Below, piece by piece: positions 46,711 to 53,865 of a stretch of 64,000 nucleotides of DNA; the stretch's first letter is position 1; every line of letters starts with the position of its first letter. The notes beneath the pieces were generated by a model. It ran no database searches. It saw only the letters and a program-made list of their open reading frames with translations, and was not told the origin of the DNA. The position numbers were made by a program, and so were the translations under genes. Source of the stretch: Halorubrum rutilum (GTDB lineage: Archaea; Halobacteriota; Halobacteria; Halobacteriales; Haloferacaceae); NCBI RefSeq assembly GCF_024494565.1, contig NZ_JANHDN010000007.1, positions 140,497 to 204,496 on the forward strand, read 5' to 3'.

Positions 46711-47175
46711 ATGAATACGACGGGAACGTCGGGCGTCTTCGCCCGCGAGTTCGCGGCCCTCGACCGAGCGGTCGAAGTCGGCTTCGCCGGCGGGCGGGTC
46801 ATCTCGGTGTCGTTCCCGGCGGACGTGCCGGCGGACGCGGAGCCGGACCACGAGCTGCTCGACCGGATCGGCGCGTACGTCCGCGGCGAGCGCGACGAGT
46901 TCGCCGACGTCGCCGTCGGGCTCACGGTGCCGACGGACCGGCGCGACGTCCTCGAAGCGCTCCGCACGGTCCCCTACGGCGAGGAGGTGTCGGTGAGCCG
47001 GCTCACGCGCCTGGCCGCGCTCGACGCGGACGACCCCGACGACCTCGAACTCGTGCGGAACGCGCTCGACGAGAACCCGGTCCCGCTCCTCCTCCCGGAC
47101 CACCGGGTACAGGGCGGGCCGCACGCCACGCCGGGGGCGGTGCGGAACGCGCTCCGGCGGGTCGAGGGGCTGTAG
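46711..47175 (+). CDS. MGMT-family protein lacking the methyl-acceptor cysteine
   Basis: This 154-residue protein matches the DNA-binding/active-site domain of O6-alkylguanine-DNA alkyltransferases: [56 protein letters not shown]. The canonical PCHRV is PDHRV here (Asp130 for Cys), so direct methyl transfer is not possible by the known mechanism. It may be an alkyltransferase-like (ATL) lesion-binding protein; bacterial ATLs usually have Trp or Ala at this place. It is divergent from trpC. Confidence 0.85.
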   Translation: MNTTGTSGVFAREFAALDRAVEVGFAGGRVISVSFPADVPADAEPDHELLDRIGAYVRGERDEFADVAVGLTVPTDRRDVLEALRTVPYGEEVSVSRLTRLAALDADDPDDLELVRNALDENPVPLLLPDHRVQGGPHATPGAVRNALRRVEGL

Positions 47176-47207
47176 CGGAGGCGGTTCGAAGCCGCGGTTC
47201 CGCCGGT

Positions 47208-47687
47208 CTACCCCTCCGGTGCCCGCTCTCGCCCGTGCTCCTCGATGTTCTCCCAGACGACCGTCATCAGCTCGCCGGTCTTCTCGACGAGGTCCTCGAC
47301 CGCGCCGCCGGCGTCGGCGGGCGCGCAGCCGAGGTCGCGGATCGCCTTCGTCGCCGACGTGTGGTGGACGTGCACCCGGTCGTCGCCCTCGCGCTCGTAG
47401 ACGATGGTGGTACAGGGGAGCATCCCGGCGAGCGTGGGGTCGATCTCGATCGCGTCGAACGCGATCTCTGGGTGACAGACGACGATGAGGGCGGTCCGCT
47501 CGACGTCGTCGTGGCCGAGCATCCCCTCGATCATCCGGTCCAACCGCGTGACGCGCACCGTCTCGAAGTCGGCGAGCTCGTGTTCGATCTGCACGAAGGG
47601 GACCGCGTCGTCGAACGGCATGTCGAGGGTCGTGTGGAGCGCCTCGTCGGCGGTCGGCGCCGGCGACCCGTGCTCGGCGTCGCTCAT
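47208..47687 (-). CDS. DUF302 family protein
   Basis: The 159-residue protein has the DUF302 fold: LHTTLDMPFDDAVPFVQIEHELADFETVRVTRLDRMIEGMLG, TALIVVCHPEIAFDAIEIDPTLAGMLPCTTIVYEREGDDRVHVHHTSATKAIRDLG. The CHP...A...P.....PC pattern is typical. The function is unknown; DUF302 proteins often accompany sulfur or redox genes, which fits this locality. The ATG at 47687 precedes an acidic leader. Confidence 0.9.
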   Translation of the reverse strand: MSDAEHGSPAPTADEALHTTLDMPFDDAVPFVQIEHELADFETVRVTRLDRMIEGMLGHDDVERTALIVVCHPEIAFDAIEIDPTLAGMLPCTTIVYEREGDDRVHVHHTSATKAIRDLGCAPADAGGAVEDLVEKTGELMTVVWENIEEHGRERAPEG

Positions 47688-47783
47688 GCCAGCGACTCCG
47701 ACCGCGGCGGCAAAACCCTCCGCTAGCCCGTCAACGACTGCCGCTACCTGTGACGGAGCGCGGCCCTTGCCGGTCGGGACGGA

Positions 47784-47790
47784 CTTATCG
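47784..47790 (+). promoter_or_regulatory. TATA-like element of the JAMM protease gene
   Basis: CTTATCG lies 24-30 bp before the ATG at 47814 and fits a leaderless promoter. Confidence 0.45.
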
Positions 47791-47813
47791 GTCGGAGTCG
47801 CCTTCGCTCGGCC

Positions 47814-48242
47814 ATGATCGAACTCTCGCGAGCGGTCTACGACGACATCGTCTACCACGCGTACGGCGGCGGCGAGGCGGAGGTCTGCGGCGTCCTCGCC
47901 GGCACCCACGGGACCGACGGCGAGCCGAGCGTCGTCACCGACACGTATCAGGCGGAGAACGTCGCCGACACGCCCCAGATCCGCTACCTCATCGACCCCG
48001 AGGAGCAGTTCGAGCTCATCGAGACGATCGAGGGCGACGGGCTCGACGTGGTCGGCTTCTACCACTCGCACCCCACGGGCCCGACCCACCCGAGCGAGAC
48101 GGACGCCGCGCGGGCGACGTGGCCGGACCACTCGTACGTCATCTGCGCGCTCGACGGCTACCCGTTCGTCGGCTCGTGGCGCTGGCGGGGCGACGAGGAG
48201 GCGTTCGAACAGGAGACGGTCTCGGTGCGGAGCGAGCGGTAG
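47814..48242 (+). CDS. JAMM/MPN+ metalloprotease (SAMP-deconjugating type)
   Basis: The 142-residue protein has a complete JAMM zinc site: Glu in EAEVCGVLAG (E23), H84-S-H86 in FYHSHPTGP, then S94 and D97 (PSETD). It is a stand-alone MPN+ domain of the type that cleaves ubiquitin-like SAMPs from proteins in Haloferax (HvJAMM). The gene is convergent with ubaA 513 bp away and is near a modifier with a residue after Gly-Gly, so precursor processing is a possible job. Confidence 0.92.
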   Translation: MIELSRAVYDDIVYHAYGGGEAEVCGVLAGTHGTDGEPSVVTDTYQAENVADTPQIRYLIDPEEQFELIETIEGDGLDVVGFYHSHPTGPTHPSETDAARATWPDHSYVICALDGYPFVGSWRWRGDEEAFEQETVSVRSER

Positions 48243-48400
48243 GACGCGTTCGAACGCGACATCCGCGTGTGCGTCTCGGAGTCGGCGGTGTCAGGCTTCG
48301 CGGTCCCGACCGTTCGTTTATACGTGGTTGATTCCGAGTCGGCGGTGAAGACCGCCACGGTCCCAGCCGCTCGGCTGTACGCGGTCGACGTCGGATCACC

Positions 48401-48655
48401 GGTGAACACCTCCAAAGCCCCAGAAACGAGGGCGAGTTACGCTCGCTGCGCTCCTCGGTCGGTCGCTTTCGCTCCCTCCCTGCGGTGCTCTCGTCGCCTA
48501 ACTCGCCCTCGTTTCTGCCCCTTTGAGTCCCGCCCGACTGCACCGCCCCGCAGCCTCACGCCTCCCCAGCCTCGTCGCTCCCTTCGGTCGCGACTCCCTC
48601 GCACGCGCTCCTCGCGGCCGCCGAGGGCGGCCGCTCGCAGGCGCGCGCCACCGCA
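48401..48655 (-). repeat. Structured dispersed element, copy A (candidate ncRNA or structured mobile repeat)
   Basis: Read on the minus strand, the element starts near 48655. It has the GGCCGCC-N3-GGCGGCC hairpin (48616-48632), a GTCGC/GCGAC stem (48574-48578 with 48590-48594), a 29-nt core (48548-48576) identical to copy B, GGGACTCAAAGGGGC, an 18-bp perfect stem (48422-48439 with 48499-48516), and GGGGCTTTGGAG near its 3' end. It lies downstream of ubaA on the same strand, in the 512-bp gap 48243-48754. No protein gene is credible in this gap. Confidence 0.8.
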
Positions 48656-48754
48656 TCGTTTCTGGGTTAGCTCGCGTCGTTGACGCTCACGCTCCTTGAG
48701 TGTAGGTCGCGGCCGGTGCTTCGCTGAAAAGAAAATTTCGCCGAGCGTCGGGCC

Positions 48755-49618
48755 TCAGTCGTCCGCTTCGATCTCGGGCTCCGCCTCGTCGTCGCCGCCG
48801 ACGTCGATGGCGCACGAGGCGTTGTACTCGACGTCCTGCACCGACTCGATGGCGGGGTCGTCGCCGCACACCGGGCAGTCGTCCTGCTTGGGGATCTCGA
48901 CCTTGTCGAACTCCATGTCGAGCGCGTCGAAGAACAGCATCGAGCCGTCGAGCGACTCGCCCTCGCCGATGACGTGTTTCACCGTTTCGGTCGCCTGCAG
49001 GCAGCCGACCGTTCCGGGGAGCACGCCGAGAACCCCGGCGGTCGCGCAGTTCGGGACCATCCCGGCCGGCGGCGCCTCGGGGAACAGACAGCGGTAACAC
49101 GGCGAGTCGTCGTCGCCGGCGAACGTCGTCACCTGCCCCTCGAACTTGAAGATGGAGCCGTGCGAGAAGGGGATCCCGGCGAGGGTGCAGGCGTCGTTGA
49201 CGAGGTACCGCGTCGCGAAGTTGTCCGTGCCGTCGACGACGAAGTCGTAGCCGTCGATGAGGTCCTCGATGTTGTCCGAGGTGACCCGGAGCTCGTGTTT
49301 CCGGACGTCGATGTCGGGGTTCAGCCCCTCGACGAAGTCGGCGGCTGAGTCGACCTTCTTCCGGCCGACGTCGTCGTTCCCGTGGATGACCTGGCGCTGG
49401 AGGTTCGACAGCTCGACCTCGTCGTCGTCGGCGATTCCGAGCGTGCCGACGCCGGCGGCGGCGAGGTACTGGATGATCGGCGCGCCGAGCCCGCCCGCCC
49501 CGAGGACGAGCACCTCGGCGTCGAGCAGGGCCTTCTGGCCCTCCGGGCCGACGTCGTCCATGATGATGTGTCTGGAGTAGCGGTCGAGCTGCGTCGGATC
49601 GAGATCGAGGTCGCTCAT
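48755..49618 (-). CDS. ubaA: E1-like ubiquitin/SAMP-activating enzyme (UbaA, MoeB/ThiF family)
   Basis: The 287-residue protein shows DRYSRHIIMDDVGPEGQKALLDAEVLVLGAGGLGAPIIQYLAAAGVGTLGIADDDEVELSNLQRQ with the GxGGxG nucleotide loop, VDGTDNFATRYLVNDAC, and zinc pairs CYRC and CPVC. ATP-dependent adenylation of the C-terminal Gly of MoaD/ThiS-like proteins is expected. In Haloferax, UbaA serves protein SAMPylation, tRNA thiolation and molybdopterin synthesis. An acidic tail extends it beyond the usual 270 residues. It is divergent from the modifier gene. Confidence 0.93.
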   Translation of the reverse strand: MSDLDLDPTQLDRYSRHIIMDDVGPEGQKALLDAEVLVLGAGGLGAPIIQYLAAAGVGTLGIADDDEVELSNLQRQVIHGNDDVGRKKVDSAADFVEGLNPDIDVRKHELRVTSDNIEDLIDGYDFVVDGTDNFATRYLVNDACTLAGIPFSHGSIFKFEGQVTTFAGDDDSPCYRCLFPEAPPAGMVPNCATAGVLGVLPGTVGCLQATETVKHVIGEGESLDGSMLFFDALDMEFDKVEIPKQDDCPVCGDDPAIESVQDVEYNASCAIDVGGDDEAEPEIEADD

Positions 49619-49884
49619 TCGGCCGCCCTTATCGCCGCGAACGCATAAGCCGGCCGCCCACCGGCGCGTCCTGCCGGCATCTCGGAGGTGCGTCCTGTCC
49701 GCACGACCGGCGACGCGTTCGGGGACGGCCGGGGACGACACCGGCGACGGTTCCGACGACGCCGACCCGCTTCCCGTCGCCAACCCCCGCCCCGTCGCCG
49801 ACGCGGGACCGTCGGTCGGAACCGGCGCGAGCGGACCGTGGCGGGACGCCGGTCGTGTTAGGCCGTGGCCGCGGTTGCCGTCGA

Positions 49885-49910
49885 CGCGTCCCTTTTTGGA
49901 CTGGGACGCG
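49885..49910. promoter_or_regulatory. Inverted repeat flanking the TATA region of the small modifier gene
   Basis: CGCGTCCC (49885-49892) and GGGACGCG (49903-49910) form a perfect 8-bp inverted repeat around TTTTTGGACT. The T-rich centre lies 19-28 bp before the ATG at 49921 and is probably the TATA region, so a bound regulator would block TBP. The rest of the gap 49619-49884 holds nothing I can name. Confidence 0.55.
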
Positions 49911-49920
49911 AACGTGACGT

Positions 49921-50184
49921 ATGGCAACGATCAAGCTGCCGGCCGTCCTCGTCGGCGGGTCCGCGACCTCGGAGGTCGAGGTCAAGGGCGCCACCGTCCG
50001 CGAACTGTTCGACAACCACGCCGACGAGCACGGCCCGGAGCTCCGGGACAGCGTGCTCGAAGACGGCGAGATCAAGGAGTTCATCAACGTCTACGTCGAG
50101 GGGACGCCCGTCGACGGCGTCGACGCCGAGGTCCCGGCCGACGCGCAGGTCCGCGTCATCCCGGCCGCCTCCGGCGGACGGTAA
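49921..50184 (+). CDS. Ubiquitin-like small modifier (MoaD/ThiS/SAMP family) ending Gly-Gly-Arg
   Basis: This 87-residue beta-grasp protein reads MATIKLPAVLVGGSATSEVEV...VRELFDNHADEHGPELRDSVLEDGEIKEFINVYVEGTPVDGVDAEVPADAQVRVIPAASGGR. It has the MoaD/ThiS layout and ends S-G-G-R. Known members end exactly in Gly-Gly, because the terminal Gly is adenylated by E1. Here Arg87 follows, so either processing exposes Gly86 or the protein does not enter the usual cycle. It lies next to ubaA and near a JAMM protease. It may serve protein modification, sulfur carriage or molybdopterin; the sequence does not decide. Confidence 0.9.
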   Translation: MATIKLPAVLVGGSATSEVEVKGATVRELFDNHADEHGPELRDSVLEDGEIKEFINVYVEGTPVDGVDAEVPADAQVRVIPAASGGR

Positions 50185-50218
50185 CGGTTCAGTTTCTTTC
50201 CTCGCGAAGACGGCCCGT

Positions 50219-51238
50219 TTATAAATAGTCCTCCCAGAGCGGGATGTCCGCGTACTTGTCGCCGCGGTCGCACAGCATGAACACGACCACGTCGTCGTCC
50301 GCGAGGTCGCCGGCCGCGTCGAGGTTCGCCACTACCGCGGCGCCCGCGCCCGCAGACGTGCCCACGACGAACTGGTCGCCGACGCGGAGGTGCTCGCGGA
50401 CCGTCGCCTCGTCGTGCTGGCCGGGGTCGGCGACGGGGACCGAGTCGTCGAGGTAGCGCTCCCGGAGGGCCCGCGCCCGGTCGTAGGCGTCCGAGGTGGT
50501 GACGTACTCCGTCCGGTCGAGGACCGACTCGTCGTACGTCTCGGGGTGGTAGTGGTCGCCCGTCTTGAGGAATTTGAGACCGTCGATGGCGTGGAGCTGC
50601 TCGTCCGGCTCGAAGCCGACGACCTCGACGGCGCCGTCGCTCAGGTCGGTCAGGCCGCGGCCGGTCCCCGTGATCGTCCCGCCCGTGCCGACGCCGGCGA
50701 CGAAGTGGGTCACGTCGCCGTCGGTCGCCTCGTAGATCTCGCGGGCGGTCGTCCGCTCGTGGGTGCCGGGGTTGTCGGGGTTCTCGTACTGGTTCGGGCG
50801 GAAGTACGCCTCGGGGTCGGCCGCGATGATCGCCTCGCAGCGTTCGATGACGGCGTCGTAGCCGAGGTTGGCGTCGACGAAGTGGATCTCCGCGCCCGCG
50901 TCCCGGACCGCCTCGACCTTCCCGCCGGCGGCGTTGTCCGGCATGACGATCTCGACGTCGTAGCCGCGGGCGGCCGCGAGCCGGGCCACCTCGCTGCCGG
51001 TGTTGCCGGAGGTCGGCTCGATCACGGTGACGCCGGGCTCCAGGTCGCCGCGCTCCTCGGCGCCGTCCAGCATCCCCTTCGCGATCCGGGACTTGATCGA
51101 CCCGCCGCCGTGCGGGGCGTCGTAGAGGTTGAACCACTCCGCCTTCGCGTACACGTCCGCGTCGGCCTCGATGTCGAGGTCGAGCTCCACGAGGGGCGTC
51201 TCGAAGATCGTCGACTCGTCGACGACGTACTCGCTCAT
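50219..51238 (-). CDS. PLP-dependent cysteine synthase family protein
   Basis: The 339-residue fold-type II PLP enzyme shows TPLVELDLDIEADADVYAKAEWFN, GGGSIKSRIAKGML with the PLP Lys, VIEPTSGNTGSEVARLAAARGY, FRPNQYENPDNPGTHERTTAREIYEA, VAGVGTGGTITGTGRGL and VVGTSAGAGAAV. It makes cysteine from an activated serine and sulfide; CysM-like members can use thiosulfate. Next to TusA, rhodanese and YeeE, the thiosulfate route is plausible. An alternative is cystathionine beta-synthase, but no CBS domains are present. Confidence 0.93.
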   Translation of the reverse strand: MSEYVVDESTIFETPLVELDLDIEADADVYAKAEWFNLYDAPHGGGSIKSRIAKGMLDGAEERGDLEPGVTVIEPTSGNTGSEVARLAAARGYDVEIVMPDNAAGGKVEAVRDAGAEIHFVDANLGYDAVIERCEAIIAADPEAYFRPNQYENPDNPGTHERTTAREIYEATDGDVTHFVAGVGTGGTITGTGRGLTDLSDGAVEVVGFEPDEQLHAIDGLKFLKTGDHYHPETYDESVLDRTEYVTTSDAYDRARALRERYLDDSVPVADPGQHDEATVREHLRVGDQFVVGTSAGAGAAVVANLDAAGDLADDDVVVFMLCDRGDKYADIPLWEDYL

Positions 51239-51388
51239 GGGTTCCGTAGGTCGCTCCCCGATAAGAGTCCGACGGAAACGGTCGTCTCGACGGCTATCGC
51301 GGTCGTGCGCCGCGATCGCCCGTCCGAGATACGGGAGAAGCCTGCCGCACACGAAAGGGGTTACCGGGCGAGACGCGTACCGGTCCGT

Positions 51389-51688
51389 ATGAGTCAACCA
51401 TCGTGGGACGACGTCGTCGAGATGCCCGACGAGCTCGACGACGAGACCGCCGAGTCGCTCCTGGCGGACGCGACCGAGGTACAGGACATGACCGGCGAGG
51501 TCTGCCCGTACCCCCAGGTCGAGGCGAAGAAGGCCATCGCGGGGCTCTCGCCCGGCGACGTGCTGGTCCAGAAGACGGACCACGTCCCGAGCACGGAGAA
51601 CGTCCCGAAGGCGGTCGGCGACGACGCGACCGCCAAGGTGTGGAAGTCCGGCGACGGCCGCTACCGCATCTTCATGCGGAAGGAATGA
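51389..51688 (+). CDS. TusA-family sulfurtransferase
   Basis: The 99-residue protein ends in a TusA/SirA domain: DMTGEVCPYPQVEAKKAIAGLSPGDVLVQKTDHVPSTENVPKAV. The CPxP motif is present with C39 as the persulfide carrier. About 30 acidic residues precede it. It should accept sulfane sulfur, for example from thiosulfate or rhodanese, and hand it on. Its stop overlaps the rhodanese start by 4 bp (ATGA). The TusA-rhodanese pair with nearby YeeE resembles thiosulfate-uptake loci (TsuA/TsuB). Confidence 0.94.
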   Translation: MSQPSWDDVVEMPDELDDETAESLLADATEVQDMTGEVCPYPQVEAKKAIAGLSPGDVLVQKTDHVPSTENVPKAVGDDATAKVWKSGDGRYRIFMRKE

Positions 51689-52026
51689 TCATGGTCGAGG
51701 AACTCACCCCCGAGGAAGTCAACGAGCGCGTCCAGCAGGGCGACGTCCGCGTCATCGACACGCGACCGCCCGAACAGTACGAGCAGGGGCACATCCCCGG
51801 CGCGATCAACGTGCCGCTGGGGGACCTCCCCTCCCGCGTCCCCGACATCGACTGGGACGACACCGACGTGGTCTGCGCCTGTCCGGTCGGCCAGTCGTCG
51901 AAGCAGGCCGCGATGCTGATCCAGAGCTACGAGGGCGTCGAGGACGGCGTGCTCGTCGCCAGCATGTCCGGCGGCTACGAGGAGTGGGACTTCGAGCTGG
52001 AGACCGGCGCGGCGGCTGACGCCTGA
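51685..52026 (+). CDS. Single-domain rhodanese sulfurtransferase
   Basis: The 113-residue protein is one rhodanese domain: LTPEEVNERVQQGDVRVIDTRPPEQYEQGHIPGAINVPLGDLPSRV, then VVCACPVGQSSKQAAMLIQ with the active-site Cys66 (C64 is two residues before it). GGYEEWDF ends the fold. It probably loads TusA or takes sulfur from thiosulfate. The start at 51685 overlaps the TusA stop; a second ATG at 51691 is an alternative. A T-rich stretch (52040-52045) follows and may be a terminator. Confidence 0.94.
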   Translation: MIMVEELTPEEVNERVQQGDVRVIDTRPPEQYEQGHIPGAINVPLGDLPSRVPDIDWDDTDVVCACPVGQSSKQAAMLIQSYEGVEDGVLVASMSGGYEEWDFELETGAAADA

Positions 52027-52117
52027 GCCGGCGGTCGAAGTTTTTGCTGGTATTCTCGTCTTTGAGAGGCTTCACGGCCGAGAGTCGTCGGCGCCGATTC
52101 GGTACTGACTATGCCGG

Positions 52118-52391
52118 TGCGGCGGCGCGCGCCTGCGAGCGGCCGCCCCCGGCGGCCGCGAGTCAGCGCGTGCGAGGGAGTCGGTGGTCCGGAGCAACGC
52201 GGAGGACCACCGACGAGGCTGGGGAGGCGTGAGGCTGCGGTTGCGGGGCTGTGCGGGGGAGGGACTCAAAGGGGCAGCCGGCTCCGGGAAGACGGGCGAC
52301 GCCAGGACCGCAGAGAACGAGCGCAGCGAGTGATTGAGGACCGCAGCGAGCCCCTCGACCGGAGCCGGCTGGGGCTTTGGAGATGTTCTCC
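52118..52391 (+). repeat. Structured dispersed element, copy B (candidate ncRNA or structured mobile repeat)
   Basis: This plus-strand copy has the same order as copy A: GGCCGCC-N3-GGCGGCC (52141-52157), a different 11-bp perfect stem (52180-52190 with 52204-52214), the identical 29-nt core (52212-52240), GGGACTCAAAGGGGC (52261-52275), a different 12-bp perfect stem (52276-52287 with 52359-52370), and GGGGCTTTGGAG at 52371-52382. It lies downstream of the rhodanese gene on the same strand in the gap 52027-52501. No protein gene is credible here. Confidence 0.8.
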
Positions 52392-52501
52392 GCGGTGGTT
52401 TCTCAGAGGAGCGTGCATACGGCTTCAAGAGATACCACGTCCTTACAGATCGGCCCGTAGTCGTCCCGATCAGCGGCTTCGAATCCGGTCGAGAATTCCT
52501 C

Positions 52502-53710
52502 TTAGATCGCGCAGCCGACCTCGCGGTACATGTAGTGGGTCATCACGTAGACGCCGAGGATGATCCCCGCGCCGGCCAGGAATGAGTGAATCGACAGCAG
52601 CGCGACCCCCGAGAAGAGGTTCGCGATGTTGCAGCCGGCCGCGAGCCGCGAGCCGACGCCCATCAGGAGCCCGCCGACGGCGTAGTTGGGCACCCGGTTC
52701 AGCTTCGGCTTCCGGACCCGGAAGTCGCCGGAGGCGTACGCGGCGAGGAAGGAGCCGACGATCAGCGACGCGATCATGATCATGTCGATCGTCAGCGAGA
52801 CGTCGCCGTCGCGGAACAGGATCGACCCCCAGTACTCGACGCTCGCGACGTCGAACCCGGCGCCCGCGAGCAGGTAGCCGGCCCAGCGCGCCTCGCTCCC
52901 GGTGATCGCCCAGTGGCCGTGCACGTAGAACCAGAGGCTCGCGACGAGCGCCATCGCCACGCCCGCGGTCCGCGCGTCCCACGAGTCGCGGAGCCGGACC
53001 GCGAGGGGCCGGTCGTCGTCGCGGAGCCCCCGGGCGTACGCGACGGTCCCGTCGGCGATGCCGCGCAGTCCGACCGAGACCGCCGAGAGCGTCCGGGAGG
53101 CGCCGAGCGCGGCCTGCGCGCGGGTGTCGGCCCCCACGCCGGTCCCGCCGGAGGGGTCGTCCGGGAGGGCGCTTCTCCCCTTCACGAACGCGTACGCGAG
53201 GGTGCCGACCGCGACCGCCAGCGCGCCCGTGATCGCCGGCGAGAACGGGAGCGAGAGGTACAGCGTCTGCCCCTCGAACGGGTTCAGGGTCTGGAAGTAG
53301 TACGTCTCCGCGACCGGGAACGCGAACGCGAAGAGGACGTAGCCGACGAACATGAACAGGAGGACGAGCCAGAACTGGAGGTACCCCTGCCCGGCGCGGT
53401 AGAGGGTGCCCGAGGCGCAGCCGCCGGCGAGCGTCATCCCGAGCCCGAAGACGAAGCCGCCGAACAGCGAGCCGAGCCCCCACGCGGGCGTCCAGAAACC
53501 GCGGAAGTAGCCGAACGTAGCCTGGACGCTCCAGAAGACGGTCATCACCGCGATGCCGGCGAGCAGTCCCTTCAACACGCGGGTGTCCTTGAACGCGACG
53601 AAGTCGCGGAACGCGCTGACGAAGCAGAACCGCGCCTTCTGTAACAGCACGCCGAACGAGAGCCCGACCGCGACCGAGATCCCGACGTAAGCGACGGGCG
53701 AGAGCATCAT
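52502..53710 (-). CDS. YeeE/YedE-family (TsuA-like) thiosulfate/sulfur transporter
   Basis: The 402-residue protein has about ten membrane segments and the YeeE/YedE cysteine signatures: QKARFCFVSAFRDF, GMTLAGGCASGTLYRAGQG and GSRLAAGCNIANLFSG. In TsuA such cysteines line the path of thiosulfate. A poorly conserved hydrophilic loop (about 185-240) separates the two halves. With TusA, rhodanese and cysteine synthase nearby, uptake of thiosulfate is likely. The start at 53710 is followed by a second ATG, and CGTTTTAGG 24-32 bp upstream is the TATA box. Confidence 0.93.
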   Translation of the reverse strand: MMLSPVAYVGISVAVGLSFGVLLQKARFCFVSAFRDFVAFKDTRVLKGLLAGIAVMTVFWSVQATFGYFRGFWTPAWGLGSLFGGFVFGLGMTLAGGCASGTLYRAGQGYLQFWLVLLFMFVGYVLFAFAFPVAETYYFQTLNPFEGQTLYLSLPFSPAITGALAVAVGTLAYAFVKGRSALPDDPSGGTGVGADTRAQAALGASRTLSAVSVGLRGIADGTVAYARGLRDDDRPLAVRLRDSWDARTAGVAMALVASLWFYVHGHWAITGSEARWAGYLLAGAGFDVASVEYWGSILFRDGDVSLTIDMIMIASLIVGSFLAAYASGDFRVRKPKLNRVPNYAVGGLLMGVGSRLAAGCNIANLFSGVALLSIHSFLAGAGIILGVYVMTHYMYREVGCAI

Positions 53711-53733
53711 TACCGGAGCGGAGTGCGCCCGCA

Positions 53734-53742
53734 CCTAAAACG
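53734..53742 (-). promoter_or_regulatory. TATA box of the YeeE/YedE gene
   Basis: The minus strand reads CGTTTTAGG, 24-32 bp before the ATG at 53710. The plus-strand gene has CCTTTACG (53837-53844) 22-29 bp before its ATG, so the two promoters are back to back. Confidence 0.5.
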
Positions 53743-53865
53743 TCGCTGAAGACGGTAACGGTGCGCACCGGTCGGAGGAACGAGCAACACTTGCTCCTAT
53801 GTGACACACGGGGCAACGAAGCGCGCGTCCGAGAGCCCTTTACGCGCGAGCCGCGTCGTGGGCGT

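Noticed and set aside
48139..48683. Small open frames in the 48.2-48.7 kb gap
   Set aside because: They are Arg/Ser/Pro-rich translations of the structured element; the same peptides appear in the second copy in other contexts, which fits a non-coding repeat.
52072..52563. Small open frames in the 52.0-52.5 kb gap
   Set aside because: They translate element copy B and the end of the YeeE gene in the wrong frame; no start context or domain.
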